Shown here: positions 24,522-34,757 of the stretch, one piece after another
Numbering within the stretch: position 1 is the stretch's first letter
Layout of the letters: each line of letters starts with the position of its first letter
Source: Streptomyces venezuelae
GTDB taxonomy: Bacteria > Actinomycetota > Actinomycetes > Streptomycetales > Streptomycetaceae
Direction of reading: 5' to 3'
Assembly (NCBI RefSeq): GCF_008642275.1
Contig: NZ_CP029189.1
Span: forward strand, 1,297,001 to 1,361,000
DNA length: 64,000 bases
Position numbers and translations under genes: made by a program
Notes under the pieces: model-generated
What the model saw: only the letters and a program-made list of their open reading frames with translations
The model's database searches: none
Told to the model about the DNA's origin: nothing

Positions 24522-25759
24522 GTGGGGTGGCGCCGGTGGTCCTGGCTTCGCTGGCGCTGGCGGGTGCGGTGCTGCTGCTGGGCGCGGGGTGGGCTGCGGG
24601 CCGGTGGCACGCCCGCCGTGGGGAGCGGGCGGCGGGCCTGGACCTGGGGACCCCGGTGGAGCGGGCCACCTTCCACACCCTGCACACGGCTTCGCTGGCC
24701 GCTCCCCCGCTGCGCGCCGGGCTGACCGAGGACGCCGCGCGCAAGGCGGCCCGGCGGCTGCGGTCGCTGCTGGGCACGGAGGCGCTGTGCCTGACCGACC
24801 GGGAGGCGGTGCTGGCGTGGGACGGGCCGGGCGCCGATCACCATCAGCGCCGGGCGATGGCCCGGGTGGCGGTGATGCTGGCGTCGGGGCGCAGCCAGAG
24901 CGTGCGGACGGAGTGCCAGCGGCCGGACTGTCCGCTGAAGTGGGCGGTGGTGGCCCCGCTGACCGGTGAGGACGGGGTGCTGGGCGCGCTGGTGGCGTAC
25001 GGTTCGCGGGAGTCGGCGGTGCTGGTGCGGGCGGCGACGGAGGTCGCCCGGTGGGTGTCCGTACAGCTGGAGCTGTCCGAGCTGGACCGGTCGCGGACCC
25101 GGCTGATGGAGGCGGAGATCAAGGCGCTGCGGGCGCAGATCTCCCCGCATTTCATCTTCAACTCGCTGGCCGCGATCGCCTCGTTCGTCCGGACGGATCC
25201 GGAGCGGGCCCGGGAGCTGTTGCTGGAGTTCGCGGACTTCACCCGGTACTCGTTCCGGCGGCACGGTGACTTCACCACGCTGGCCGACGAGTTGCGTTCC
25301 GTGCAGCAGTATCTGGCGCTGGCCGGAGCCCGGTTCGGCGACCGGCTGAAGGTGACCCTGCAGGTGGCGCCGGAGGTGCTGCCGGTGGCGCTGCCGTTCC
25401 TGTGTCTGCAGCCGCTGGTGGAGAACGCCGTGAAGCACGGGCTGGAGGACTCCACCGAGGAGTGCCGGATCGCGATCACGGCGCGGGACGCGGGGGCGGA
25501 GGCGGTGATCACGGTGGAGGACAACGGGGTCGGGATGGATCCGGCGCTGCTGCGCCGGATCCTGGCCGGGGAGCACGGTGGCTCTTCCGGGATCGGTCTG
25601 CCCAATGTCGACGAGCGGATCCGTCAGGTGTACGGCGACGAGTACGGTCCGGTGATGGAGACGGGGGTCGGGGCCGGCATGAAGGTCACCCTGCGCATCC
25701 CCAAGTACCGGGTGGGGGTGCACAGTTCGCCGTCGCGGCAGCCGCCTCCGCGGTGTTGA
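24518..25759 (+). CDS. LytS-type sensor histidine kinase
   Basis: The 413-residue kinase has one N-terminal membrane helix (about 5-28), a GAF-like region (about 60-185), a His_kinase segment with the phospho-acceptor in ISPHFIFNSLAAIASFVRTDP and an HATPase domain (PLVENAVKHGLED, VEDNGVGMD, GIGLPNVDERI). It should phosphorylate the LytTR regulator at 21361. With only one membrane helix and no 5TM sensor domain, sensing may go through the co-translated symporter or a cytosolic ligand. Confidence 0.9.
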   Translation: MSGVAPVVLASLALAGAVLLLGAGWAAGRWHARRGERAAGLDLGTPVERATFHTLHTASLAAPPLRAGLTEDAARKAARRLRSLLGTEALCLTDREAVLAWDGPGADHHQRRAMARVAVMLASGRSQSVRTECQRPDCPLKWAVVAPLTGEDGVLGALVAYGSRESAVLVRAATEVARWVSVQLELSELDRSRTRLMEAEIKALRAQISPHFIFNSLAAIASFVRTDPERARELLLEFADFTRYSFRRHGDFTTLADELRSVQQYLALAGARFGDRLKVTLQVAPEVLPVALPFLCLQPLVENAVKHGLEDSTEECRIAITARDAGAEAVITVEDNGVGMDPALLRRILAGEHGGSSGIGLPNVDERIRQVYGDEYGPVMETGVGAGMKVTLRIPKYRVGVHSSPSRQPPPRC

Positions 25760-25787
25760 GGAACCGTCGGCCCGTGGACCGTGGACG

Positions 25788-25833
25788 CCCGTGGCCCCGG
25801 GCCGTCCTGCGGGGGACGGTCCGGGGCCACGGG
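25788..25833. terminator. Convergent terminator between the kinase and guaB1
   Basis: A nearly perfect stem of about 20 base pairs (25788-25807 with 25814-25833, one mismatched position) and a six-base loop lies between the two convergent stop codons. Confidence 0.88.
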
Positions 25834-25843
25834 AGGGAAGTGA

Positions 25844-27354
<1,511 letters not shown>

Positions 27355-27431
27355 ACTTCATTCTCCCACGACCTGGCGTTCACGCCGCCCGGGCTGATCG
27401 TCCAGTACGGACCCGGCCGGGTGGTTCTTTC

Positions 27432-28583
27432 CTACGGGACCTTGGTCCCGGCGGGCCGGGTCCGGCGGTGCACGGGGCCGTGCCGCCGGGCCAGCGGGAG
27501 CACCGATCCGCCGTGCCGGACGGCCGTGAACTCGGCCGCTATGGCCAGGGCGGTCTCCTCCGGGGTGGCGCCGCCGAGGTCGAGTCCGATGGGTGAGCGC
27601 AGGCGGGCCAGGGCGGTGTCGGTGACGCCCTCGGCCCGCAACCGTCTCTCGCGTTCGGCGTGCGTGCGCCGTGACCCCATGGCCCCCACGTATCCCAGGG
27701 GCAGCCGCAGGGCCAGTTCGAGCAGGGGTACGTCGAATTTGGCGTCGTGGGTGAGGACGCAGACCGCGGTACGGGAGTCCAGGCGGCCCGCGTCCCATTC
27801 GGCGGCCAGGTGCCGGTGCGGCCAGTCGACGACGACCTCGTCGGCGCCGGGGAAGCGCGCCGGGGTCGCGAAGACGGGCCGGGCGTCACACACGGTGACC
27901 CGGTGGCCGAGGAAGGCGCCGATCCGGGCGAGGGCGGCGGCGAAGTCGATGGCGCCGTAGACGAGCAGCCGGGGCGGCTCGGCGGCCGATTCGACGAGGA
28001 GGGTCAGGGGCTGCCCGCAGAGCCCGCCGGCCGTGCCGAGCTCGGCGGTGCCGGTGCGACCGGCCAGCAGCAGCGCCCGTACCTGCCGGGCGGCGGCCCG
28101 GTCCAGGTCGGAGCCGCCGGCGAGCCCGCCCTCGTAGGAGCCGTCGGCGTGGACGGCGAGCGCGCGGCCCAGCTGCGGCGGCGGTCCGGAGACCACCCGG
28201 GCGAGTGCGGCCCGGGTGCCCCCGGCGGCGGCGTCGAGCACCGAGCCGAGCACGGGCCGGACCGGATCGAGGCCGCGCACCGGGGTGACGAGGATGTCGA
28301 GGACTCCGCCGCAGGTCAGGCCCACGGCGAAGGCGTCGTCGTCGCTGTAGCCGAAGCGGTGCACGCCGCCTTCGCCGGAGGCGAGGGCGTCCAGGCACAG
28401 CTCGTGCACGGCGGACTCCACGCAGCCTCCGGAGATGGAGCCGAGCGCGGTGCCCTCGTCGTCGACGGCGAGGGAGGCGCCGGGGCCGCGGGGAGCGCTC
28501 CCACTGACGGCGACGACGGTGGCGAGGGCGAACTCCCGCTGCGCGGCGCACCACGCGCGTAGCTCGTCGGCTATGTCGAGCAT
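27432..28583 (-). CDS. XdhC-family molybdenum hydroxylase maturation factor
   Basis: The 383-residue protein has the N-terminal XdhC/CoxI domain (GSAPRGPGASLAVDDEGTALG, SISGGCVESAV) and a C-terminal Rossmann domain (LLVYGAIDFAAALARIGAFLG, GYVGAMGSRRTHAERE). XdhC proteins bind and sulfurate the molybdenum cofactor and deliver it to xanthine-dehydrogenase-type enzymes. The likely client is the three-subunit enzyme at 33924-37659. Its ATG overlaps the stop of the transposase-like gene (TGATG), so the two appear translationally coupled. The usual GAGPxG-type motif reads YGAIDFA here, a variant worth noting. Confidence 0.9.
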   Translation of the reverse strand: MLDIADELRAWCAAQREFALATVVAVSGSAPRGPGASLAVDDEGTALGSISGGCVESAVHELCLDALASGEGGVHRFGYSDDDAFAVGLTCGGVLDILVTPVRGLDPVRPVLGSVLDAAAGGTRAALARVVSGPPPQLGRALAVHADGSYEGGLAGGSDLDRAAARQVRALLLAGRTGTAELGTAGGLCGQPLTLLVESAAEPPRLLVYGAIDFAAALARIGAFLGHRVTVCDARPVFATPARFPGADEVVVDWPHRHLAAEWDAGRLDSRTAVCVLTHDAKFDVPLLELALRLPLGYVGAMGSRRTHAERERRLRAEGVTDTALARLRSPIGLDLGGATPEETALAIAAEFTAVRHGGSVLPLARRHGPVHRRTRPAGTKVP

Positions 28584-29893
28584 CAGCGGATGTACTCGCG
28601 GCGCGGGGTCTGTCCGGGCAGGTGCGGGCGCGGCGGCCGGACGGCCGGGGTCGCCGGCCGGGCTGGCGCGGGTGCGTGCGGTGCGGCCGTCGCGGCGGCC
28701 GACCGGGTGGGTCCGGGGTATCCGTCGGGGATCGGCGGGCGGGCGCCGAGCAGTCGTGCGGCGTGGGCCACGCTGGCGAGGGTGGCGTGGTGGTGCCAGC
28801 CCCGGAAGGAGCGGCCCTCGAAGTCCCGGATGCCCACGGGTTCGCAGGTCTCGGCGAAGTCGAGGGAGACGCGGTCGGTGAGTTTCGCGAGCAGGAACAG
28901 CTGGGCGAGCGGCCGGTCGCCGATGTTGGTGATCCAGAACTCTGAGGGCAGCAGGGCGGTCTCGGTCCAGGCTCCGACCAGCAGCAGCGGGGTGGGCGGC
29001 GCGGGCACGGGGCGGTCCTCGCAGGGGGTGGCGAAGATCGAGGCCGAGGTCAGCAGGGTCACGGCGCCTTCGGCGCGGCCGTGCCGGGTCCATTCGACGA
29101 CGCGGCGCTGGGAGCGCAGGGAGTCGATGAGTTCACGGGCGGGGGCGGTGTGCGGCCCGGGTTTGTACCGGCCGGCGCCACCGAAGGACACGGGGAGCGA
29201 GCCGTCGACCTTGAAGACGAAGGGGATGTCCTGGAGGGTGAAGGACTCGATGCTCTGGGGGAGATCGCAGTTGGCGACCTCCATCACCACGGGCCGGCGC
29301 TGGAGTTGCCAGCTGGCGGCCATCCGCTGGACGGCGTGTACGGCGTCCTGGGCGGGGGTGAGGGAGCGGGCCGTGTCCGGGATGCCGGCCCGGCGGCGGC
29401 GCAGGAGTTCGCTGGTCCAGGGCCCGGGGAGGGTGAGGGTCCATTCGACCGGGAAGCTGGCCTCGCTGGAGGCGAGCCAGATCCCGCTCGCCTGCTGGCA
29501 GTTGGCGGTGCGGCCGAGCTGGGGGACGAACTGCCGGCCGACGCCGACGGAGCGGTCCCCCGCCTTCTCTATGACCATGGGCTGGAGCACCCAGGCCAGG
29601 GGGCGCTGTGCGGTGCGTTCGAGGTGCTGGGCCAGGGAGCGGCGGACCGGTGTCCAGTCCCAGGGGGACTTGCTGATGAACTGCTGGAGGCTCTGCTCGA
29701 CGGAACTGGCCCCTGTTCCGGCGATGTTACGAATTGTTTTCTTTCCGGTGGTCCGCACCAGGCCGTTCAGATAAACGCGGGCCCAGTTTCGCTGGTCCCG
29801 CCGGGGTAATGATTCGAAGAGAAGAGAGATCAGGACGTCGATCAATTCGGAGATTTCCGTCGTGGAATCCTCCGGCAGAACTACGCGAGCCAT
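28583..29893 (-). CDS. Catalytically dead IS701-like transposase homologue, probably domesticated
   Basis: The 436-residue protein follows the IS701 transposase pattern (SVGVGRQFVPQLGRTANCQ; EGRSFRGWHHHATLASVAHA). Of the DDE triad only the last Glu is kept: the usual DDT block reads QPM (VLQPMVIEKAG) and the ADAGYG block reads MEVANC. The C-terminal 60 residues are Pro/Ala/Arg-rich. No terminal repeats or target duplication were found, the frame is intact, and the stop overlaps the xdhC start. Codon 29 is TTA (29807-29809), so translation should need the bldA tRNA, and the 5' part is less GC-rich than its neighbours. A regulatory DNA-binding role is an inference. Confidence 0.8.
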   Translation of the reverse strand: MARVVLPEDSTTEISELIDVLISLLFESLPRRDQRNWARVYLNGLVRTTGKKTIRNIAGTGASSVEQSLQQFISKSPWDWTPVRRSLAQHLERTAQRPLAWVLQPMVIEKAGDRSVGVGRQFVPQLGRTANCQQASGIWLASSEASFPVEWTLTLPGPWTSELLRRRRAGIPDTARSLTPAQDAVHAVQRMAASWQLQRRPVVMEVANCDLPQSIESFTLQDIPFVFKVDGSLPVSFGGAGRYKPGPHTAPARELIDSLRSQRRVVEWTRHGRAEGAVTLLTSASIFATPCEDRPVPAPPTPLLLVGAWTETALLPSEFWITNIGDRPLAQLFLLAKLTDRVSLDFAETCEPVGIRDFEGRSFRGWHHHATLASVAHAARLLGARPPIPDGYPGPTRSAAATAAPHAPAPARPATPAVRPPRPHLPGQTPRREYIR

Positions 29894-29965
29894 CTGGGCC
29901 TCCCCCGCGACCAGCTAGATCCAATACCCTACTTGACCGTGTAGAACGGCCGTAGGCCCCGGCGG

Positions 29966-30613
29966 CTACTTCCTGAGGTCGCTGGCAGTTTCGAGCCGCT
30001 CTTCCTCTACCACGAGGGGGATGGGGATCTGGTTCGCCGCATAGTAGATCGCGATCAGGAAGTGGGCGACAAGTGTGAGCGGTGCGGAGTAGAAGGCCAG
30101 CAGGACGGTGAGGGGGTACGCGATGGCCCCGAGACCGAAGCGCACCCGTGTGGCGCGTGCGCCCTCCTTGTCCACCTGCTCGTGGAAGAGGTGGCCGACC
30201 CGGGTGACGTACCACCAGAAGGCCAGGAACGCCAAGGCGTAGGCCACCGTGACGGCGCTGTAGAGGACGGCGGCCGGACTGGCGGAGCCGCCGCCCTCGG
30301 TGAGGTGCTCGGCGAGGACGTTGGTGGTGTACGGAATCACCGACACCACCATGAGTACCAGGAGATTCAGGAACAACAGGGGGCGGTCGACCCTTTTGAG
30401 GTGACTGAAGATGGTGTGGTGGTTCACCCACATCACGCCGATGATGAGGAAACTCACGACGTAGGCGGCGTAATGGGGCCATTGTTCTGCGACTCCGTGC
30501 CAGAAGTCCGAGCCGGTTTCTTCCGGAACCTTCAATTCCAGAACGAGGATCGTGATGATGATGGCGAAAACGCCGTCACTGAACGCCTCGATCCGACCGG
30601 TTTCGTTTTCCAT
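29966..30613 (-). CDS. TMEM175-family (DUF1211) membrane protein, putative potassium channel
   Basis: The 215-residue protein begins with the family motif RIEAFSDGVFAIIITILVLELKVP (the FSDG block lining the pore of bacterial TMEM175 channels) and has six predicted helices, plus VNHHTIFSHLKRVDRPLLFLNLLVLM. Bacterial members are tetrameric potassium-leak channels. Stands alone between the transposase-like gene and a terminator. Confidence 0.88.
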   Translation of the reverse strand: MENETGRIEAFSDGVFAIIITILVLELKVPEETGSDFWHGVAEQWPHYAAYVVSFLIIGVMWVNHHTIFSHLKRVDRPLLFLNLLVLMVVSVIPYTTNVLAEHLTEGGGSASPAAVLYSAVTVAYALAFLAFWWYVTRVGHLFHEQVDKEGARATRVRFGLGAIAYPLTVLLAFYSAPLTLVAHFLIAIYYAANQIPIPLVVEEERLETASDLRK

Positions 30614-30676
30614 TGCCTCCCCTTTGCCGTCTCCTGCATATATGCAGCCCGCGCGTACGCGCTATGCCACACATAC

Positions 30677-30702
30677 GGGGAGGGCGCTGCGGCGCCCTCC
30701 CC
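30677..30702 (-). terminator. Terminator ending the minus-strand cluster
   Basis: A perfect 11-base stem (30677-30687 with 30692-30702) with a TGCG loop follows the stop of the SnoaL-like gene by 25 bases. Confidence 0.85.
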
Positions 30703-30727
30703 GCACACGCTACCCAGATTTCGGCCG

Positions 30728-31069
30728 TCAGCCGCCGAATCCGGCTGTCTGGCGCCAGATTCGGCCATCGCGGACGACGAGCGTCCCGAACGCGTGCTCC
30801 GGTTCACCGTTCAGGTTCATGATCGCCCGGTAGAAGATGGTGTCTTCGGTCTCGATGTACTCCTGGAGTTCCACGAGCGTGGGCTTCACCGTGAGATAGC
30901 CGGTGAACGTCTCGCGAACCGCTTCGATCCCGACCGAGACCCCCTCGAACCGCAGCAGCACGGCGTCGTCGGTGTAGTTCTTCATCACCGCCTCGATGTC
31001 GAGGGCGGCCAGCGCCTCCATCTGACGGACGAACACCGGGTGCAGCTTGGAGATGTCGTACTTGGCCAT
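30728..31069 (-). CDS. SnoaL/NTF2-like protein
   Basis: The 113-residue protein has the NTF2-fold pattern (ALAALDIEAVMKNYTDDAVLLRF, then HAFGTLVVRDGRIWRQT). Such proteins may be small enzymes or ligand binders; no substrate can be named. It is the last gene of the run that includes the histidine kinase 12 bases upstream. Confidence 0.85.
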   Translation of the reverse strand: MAKYDISKLHPVFVRQMEALAALDIEAVMKNYTDDAVLLRFEGVSVGIEAVRETFTGYLTVKPTLVELQEYIETEDTIFYRAIMNLNGEPEHAFGTLVVRDGRIWRQTAGFGG

Positions 31070-31081
31070 GTCGACTCCGTT

Positions 31082-32608
31082 TCAACTGGGAGAGGTGCCC
31101 ACGATGGGTGCCGTTTCGGGTGTTGCCGCAGGTGAGGCGCAGGACTGGGCGCTGCCGGCGAACGGCAGCCGGACGACCATCCGGGTCTCACCGGGACGCG
31201 AGCGGGCGGTGATCGACCCGTGATGGCGCTGGGTCACGATGCGGTAGCTGAGGTGCAGCCCCAGGCCCGTGCCCTTGCCCACGTCCTTGGTGGTGTAGAA
31301 GGGTTCGAAGATCCGCGGCAGGGATGCGGCGGGGATGCCGCGGCCGGTGTCGGCGATCTCGACGACCATGCAGACGCCTTCGGCGCGGGCCCGCAGGGTC
31401 AGCACCCCGGAACCCTCCATGGCCTCGGCGGCGTTGTCGACCAGGTTGGTCCACACCTGGTTCAACTCGCTCGGATAGCCCGTCAGTTCGGGCAGGCCGG
31501 ACTCGTACTCACGCACGATGCTGATGCCCGCGAGCTTGGCACGCAGGACGACCAGCGTGTTCTCCAGTCCGTCCGTCACCGGGAAGCGCTGTTCGGGCGC
31601 CCGGTCGAGGTTGGCGTAATCCCGGGTGGCGGAGACGAGCTGGGAGATCCTCGGACCCGCGGCCCGGAGCTCCGCCGCGAGCGAGCGGATCTCCAGCAGC
31701 GCCGCCAGGTGGTCCAGGGCCGGGACCAGGGCCGGCTCCGCCACGCCCTCCAGCCGCTCCCGCAGCCAGCCCAGCTCCAGCCCGAGGTCCGCGACCCCGG
31801 ATCCGAGCAGGCCGGGCCGTTCGCTGCCCGCCTCCTCGGCCCAGTCGGTGATCTCCTCCTCGGCGTCGGCCTGGGCGAACGGGTCGGTGGTCGCCGGTGG
31901 CGGCAGCTTGTCCAGCTCGTCGGCGAGCCGGTCCAGGAGCGAGCGCTCCGCGCCCGAGGCGGCCGCCCCCCAGGCCTGGGCGGTACGGGTGAGCCGGTCC
32001 AGGGCCGGGGCCAGTTCCTGCGCGGCCCGGGCCACGGCGGCCGCCGGGTTGTTCAGCTCGTGGGCGAGTCCGGCGGCCAGGGTGCCGAGCGCCTCCACGG
32101 TGGCCCGTTTGCGGGCCTGCACCTCGGAGGACTTGATGCGCCAGGCCAGTACGGGGATCAGTACGGCGGCCACCCCGTGGCAGCGGGTCAGCATCTCGAA
32201 GAAGACCGGCTTCGGATAGGCCACCACCGTGGTGGCCGGGCCGCTGGCGGCCGCGGTGGCCACGTAGGACCCGTCGGTCAGCAGGGGCAGCTCGCCGGTG
32301 AACCGGTGGGCGGCGGACGGCTTGCCGTCGTGGTCCTCGGCGGCGGCGCTCTCCTCCTCGGTGGAGTGCCGGGTGAGCACCTCCTCCCGGCCGTCGACGA
32401 CCTTGGTGACGACCAGCCCGCCGGAGAGCAGGACGTGGAAGCCGGTGGCCTCCTCGCCGTCCCGGAAGAGGACGTCGCCGTCGGCGAGGACGCGGGGCTC
32501 GGACACCGAGACCAGCCAGTCCAGCTGCTCCTCGGTGATCCCGGCGAAGATCTCCAGCTCGCGCAGGGCCGACCGCAGTTCCTGGTCCTTCATGTCCGCC
32601 GCGTTCAC
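31082..32608 (-). CDS. Histidine kinase with N-terminal cyclic-nucleotide-binding domain
   Basis: The 508-residue soluble kinase has a cNMP-binding fold (about 10-150, GDVLFRDGEEATGFHVLLSGGL), a His phospho-acceptor in LAAGLAHELNNPAAAVARAAQ (near residue 183), a long helical insert, and an HATPase domain (NQVWTNLVDNAAEAM, EIADTGRGIP, FEPFYTTKDVGKGTGLGL). The GTG at 32608 has GGGGAG upstream and overlaps the MFS stop (GTGA). No receiver lies next to it; the REC-containing fusion at 54941 is the only partner candidate in the window. In other actinobacteria, from memory, this kinase type is found next to that fusion. Confidence 0.88.
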   Translation of the reverse strand: MNAADMKDQELRSALRELEIFAGITEEQLDWLVSVSEPRVLADGDVLFRDGEEATGFHVLLSGGLVVTKVVDGREEVLTRHSTEEESAAAEDHDGKPSAAHRFTGELPLLTDGSYVATAAASGPATTVVAYPKPVFFEMLTRCHGVAAVLIPVLAWRIKSSEVQARKRATVEALGTLAAGLAHELNNPAAAVARAAQELAPALDRLTRTAQAWGAAASGAERSLLDRLADELDKLPPPATTDPFAQADAEEEITDWAEEAGSERPGLLGSGVADLGLELGWLRERLEGVAEPALVPALDHLAALLEIRSLAAELRAAGPRISQLVSATRDYANLDRAPEQRFPVTDGLENTLVVLRAKLAGISIVREYESGLPELTGYPSELNQVWTNLVDNAAEAMEGSGVLTLRARAEGVCMVVEIADTGRGIPAASLPRIFEPFYTTKDVGKGTGLGLHLSYRIVTQRHHGSITARSRPGETRMVVRLPFAGSAQSCASPAATPETAPIVGTSPS

Positions 32609-33861
32609 GCCGTACTCCCCTCGGCCCGGGTACGGGCGGCCAGTCGCAGGGTGGCCAGCAGGGCCAGCGCGCACACGCCGGCCACGGCTGCCATGAAGCC
32701 GACCGAGGTGCGGTGCAGCCCGTGGACGTTGGTGAGCATCCCGGCGAGGACCGCCGGCACGCTCATCGCGAGGTACGCGAACACGTACACGGCGGCGGTC
32801 AGTTCACCGCGGTGCGCCGGCTGCGCGAGCGTACTCAGCGCGCGGAACGAACCGAGGAACGCGGCGCCCCAGCCGCTGCCGAGGACGGCCGTGGCCACGA
32901 GGAACACGGCCGCCGAGCGGATCCCCAGCGCGACCAGCACCAGGCCGAGCCCCGCGAGGAGCCCGAACAGACCGAGCACGGCGGTGCGCAGCGCCCCGGT
33001 GCGTCCGAGCATCAGCTGGGCGGCGGTGGCGGCGCCCGCGAGCAGGGCGACCGTGGCGCCGCCGACCAGGTAGTTGGTCGACTCCAGCAGGGACAGGGCC
33101 AGGTGCGGCCCGAGGGAGAGGTAGAAGCCTCCCACCGACCAGACCGCGACGATGGTCAGGACGAGGACGCCGAAGCGGCCGCGGGCGTCCGCCGGAACGC
33201 GGATCCTGTGCGGGACCACCCGGAAGCGGCCGCCCGCGCCCGGTGCGCTCTCCCGCATCCGGATCACCCCCACCAGGGTCACGGCGAAGGCCCCGACCAG
33301 CAGCAGGTAGCTCAGCACGGTGGGCGCGGGCGCGAACTGGACGAGGAGTCCGGCCCCGATCCCGCCGAGCCCGATGCCCACGGTCGGTCCGGCGCTGTTG
33401 ACCTGGGCGCCGAGCGCGGGCCGGGAGGCGGGGCTGAGTTCCAGCAGGGCCGCGCCCATCGCCCCGGTGGCCAGGCCCACGGCGAGACCCTGCACGGCGC
33501 GGGCGGCCAGCAGCAGCCCGAGCCCCTGGGCCCCGGCGAACAGGGCCATCGAGACGATGGCCAGGACCAGTGCGGCGCCCAGGACCGGGCGCCTGCCCAG
33601 GGTGTCGGAGAGGGAGCCGAACAGCAGGAGCCCGGCGAGCACGGTGACCGCGTACAGGGCGAAGACCACCGTGATGGTGCCGGAGGAGAGCCCCCACCGC
33701 TGCTGGTAGAGCACGTAGAGGGCGGAGGGCACGGAGGAGGAGAGCATCAGCAGGACGAGGACCGCTCCCACCACCCAGAAGCCGGAGCCTCTGGGCGCCC
33801 TGGCCGCGTGGGCGGCTGGGTGCACGGTTACCCCCGCGGTCGTCTCGGATGTGTCGGCCAC
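32605..33861 (-). CDS. MFS transporter (drug-efflux-like)
   Basis: The 418-residue protein has about 12 helices with MFS motifs (SLSDTLGRRPVLGAAL after helix 2 and ARAVQGLAVGLATGAMGAAL in helix 4/5). It overlaps the start of the kinase gene and may export a compound handled by the oxidoreductases upstream. The start at GTG 33861 has GGGGGAG about 12 bases upstream; a TTG two codons ahead is an alternative. Confidence 0.85.
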   Translation of the reverse strand: MADTSETTAGVTVHPAAHAARAPRGSGFWVVGAVLVLLMLSSSVPSALYVLYQQRWGLSSGTITVVFALYAVTVLAGLLLFGSLSDTLGRRPVLGAALVLAIVSMALFAGAQGLGLLLAARAVQGLAVGLATGAMGAALLELSPASRPALGAQVNSAGPTVGIGLGGIGAGLLVQFAPAPTVLSYLLLVGAFAVTLVGVIRMRESAPGAGGRFRVVPHRIRVPADARGRFGVLVLTIVAVWSVGGFYLSLGPHLALSLLESTNYLVGGATVALLAGAATAAQLMLGRTGALRTAVLGLFGLLAGLGLVLVALGIRSAAVFLVATAVLGSGWGAAFLGSFRALSTLAQPAHRGELTAAVYVFAYLAMSVPAVLAGMLTNVHGLHRTSVGFMAAVAGVCALALLATLRLAARTRAEGSTA

Positions 33862-33923
33862 TGCGTCACTCAACTCCCCCGTGATGGGGCCCGTGCCGGG
33901 CCCCGTGGTGTGCCCGTCCCGGG

Positions 33924-34757
33924 CTATCGGTCGCGAGCCTGCTCGGCCCTCTGCAGGGCTCGGGCGGTGAGCACCCCGACGAGATGACCGAGGTACTCGG
34001 CGGAGGTGCCGCGCCCGGGGACGAAGAGCTCCCTGGGTTCGGCACGGAAGGCCGCGAGCACGGCCTCGGTGCGGTACGGGCCCCCGCGCAGCCGGTCCTC
34101 GACCCCGCGCAGCCGCACGGGCCGGGAGGTGGCTCCGGTGACGGCGATGCGCGGCCCGTCCGGGGTGATCCGTACGGCGGTGGCGCACACCGGGTAGCGG
34201 GTGGCGCGGTCGGCGGTCTTCTCGAAGGCGGCGGCCGGTCCGGCGGCGGGCACCAGCAGCGCGGTGAGGACCGAGCCGGCGGGCGGGGGCCCGGCGGCGA
34301 GTTCCTCGGCCGGTACGGTGGACCGCCCGCCCGGGCCGGCCAGTTCGGCCACGGCGTCGGCGGCCATGGCGGCGACCGGCAGGTCGGTGGCGCGCCCGGT
34401 CGCGGCGAGGTTGCCGCCGACGGTGCCGAGGTTGCGTACCTGGGGGTCGCCGTTGGCGCGGGCGGCGGCGGCCAGTTCCGGGGCCCCGGCGAGCACCAGC
34501 GGGTCGGCGGCGAGCTCGGCGAGCGTGGTGAGGGCACCGATCCGCAGCCGTGCCCCGTCGGGGGTGCGGGTGACACCGCGCAGCTCCGCCAGCCGCCGGA
34601 TGTCGACCAGGAGCGCGGCCCGGTCGGCTCCCGCGCGCAGGTCGGGCAGCAGGCTCTGGCCCCCGGCCAGGATCCGGGCGCCGCGCGTCCCGGACAGCAG
34701 GGTGAGCGCCTCGTCGAGGCCGGCGGGCCGGACGTAGTCGAACTCGGTGAGGATCAC
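33924..34757 (-). CDS. Molybdenum hydroxylase, FAD-binding medium subunit (CoxM/XdhB-like)
   Basis: The 277-residue protein has the PCMH-type FAD-binding domain (ARILAGGQSLLPDLRAG; GDPQVRNLGTVGGNLAATG) and the CO-dehydrogenase flavoprotein C-terminal domain. It passes electrons from the 2Fe-2S subunit to its acceptor. The GTG overlaps the large-subunit stop (GTGA). Confidence 0.92.
   Translation of the reverse strand: MILTEFDYVRPAGLDEALTLLSGTRGARILAGGQSLLPDLRAGADRAALLVDIRRLAELRGVTRTPDGARLRIGALTTLAELAADPLVLAGAPELAAAARANGDPQVRNLGTVGGNLAATGRATDLPVAAMAADAVAELAGPGGRSTVPAEELAAGPPPAGSVLTALLVPAAGPAAAFEKTADRATRYPVCATAVRITPDGPRIAVTGATSRPVRLRGVEDRLRGGPYRTEAVLAAFRAEPRELFVPGRGTSAEYLGHLVGVLTARALQRAEQARDR

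Noticed and set aside
28583..29893. Active IS701-family insertion sequence
   Set aside because: Two catalytic residues are missing and no terminal inverted repeats or target duplication flank the gene.
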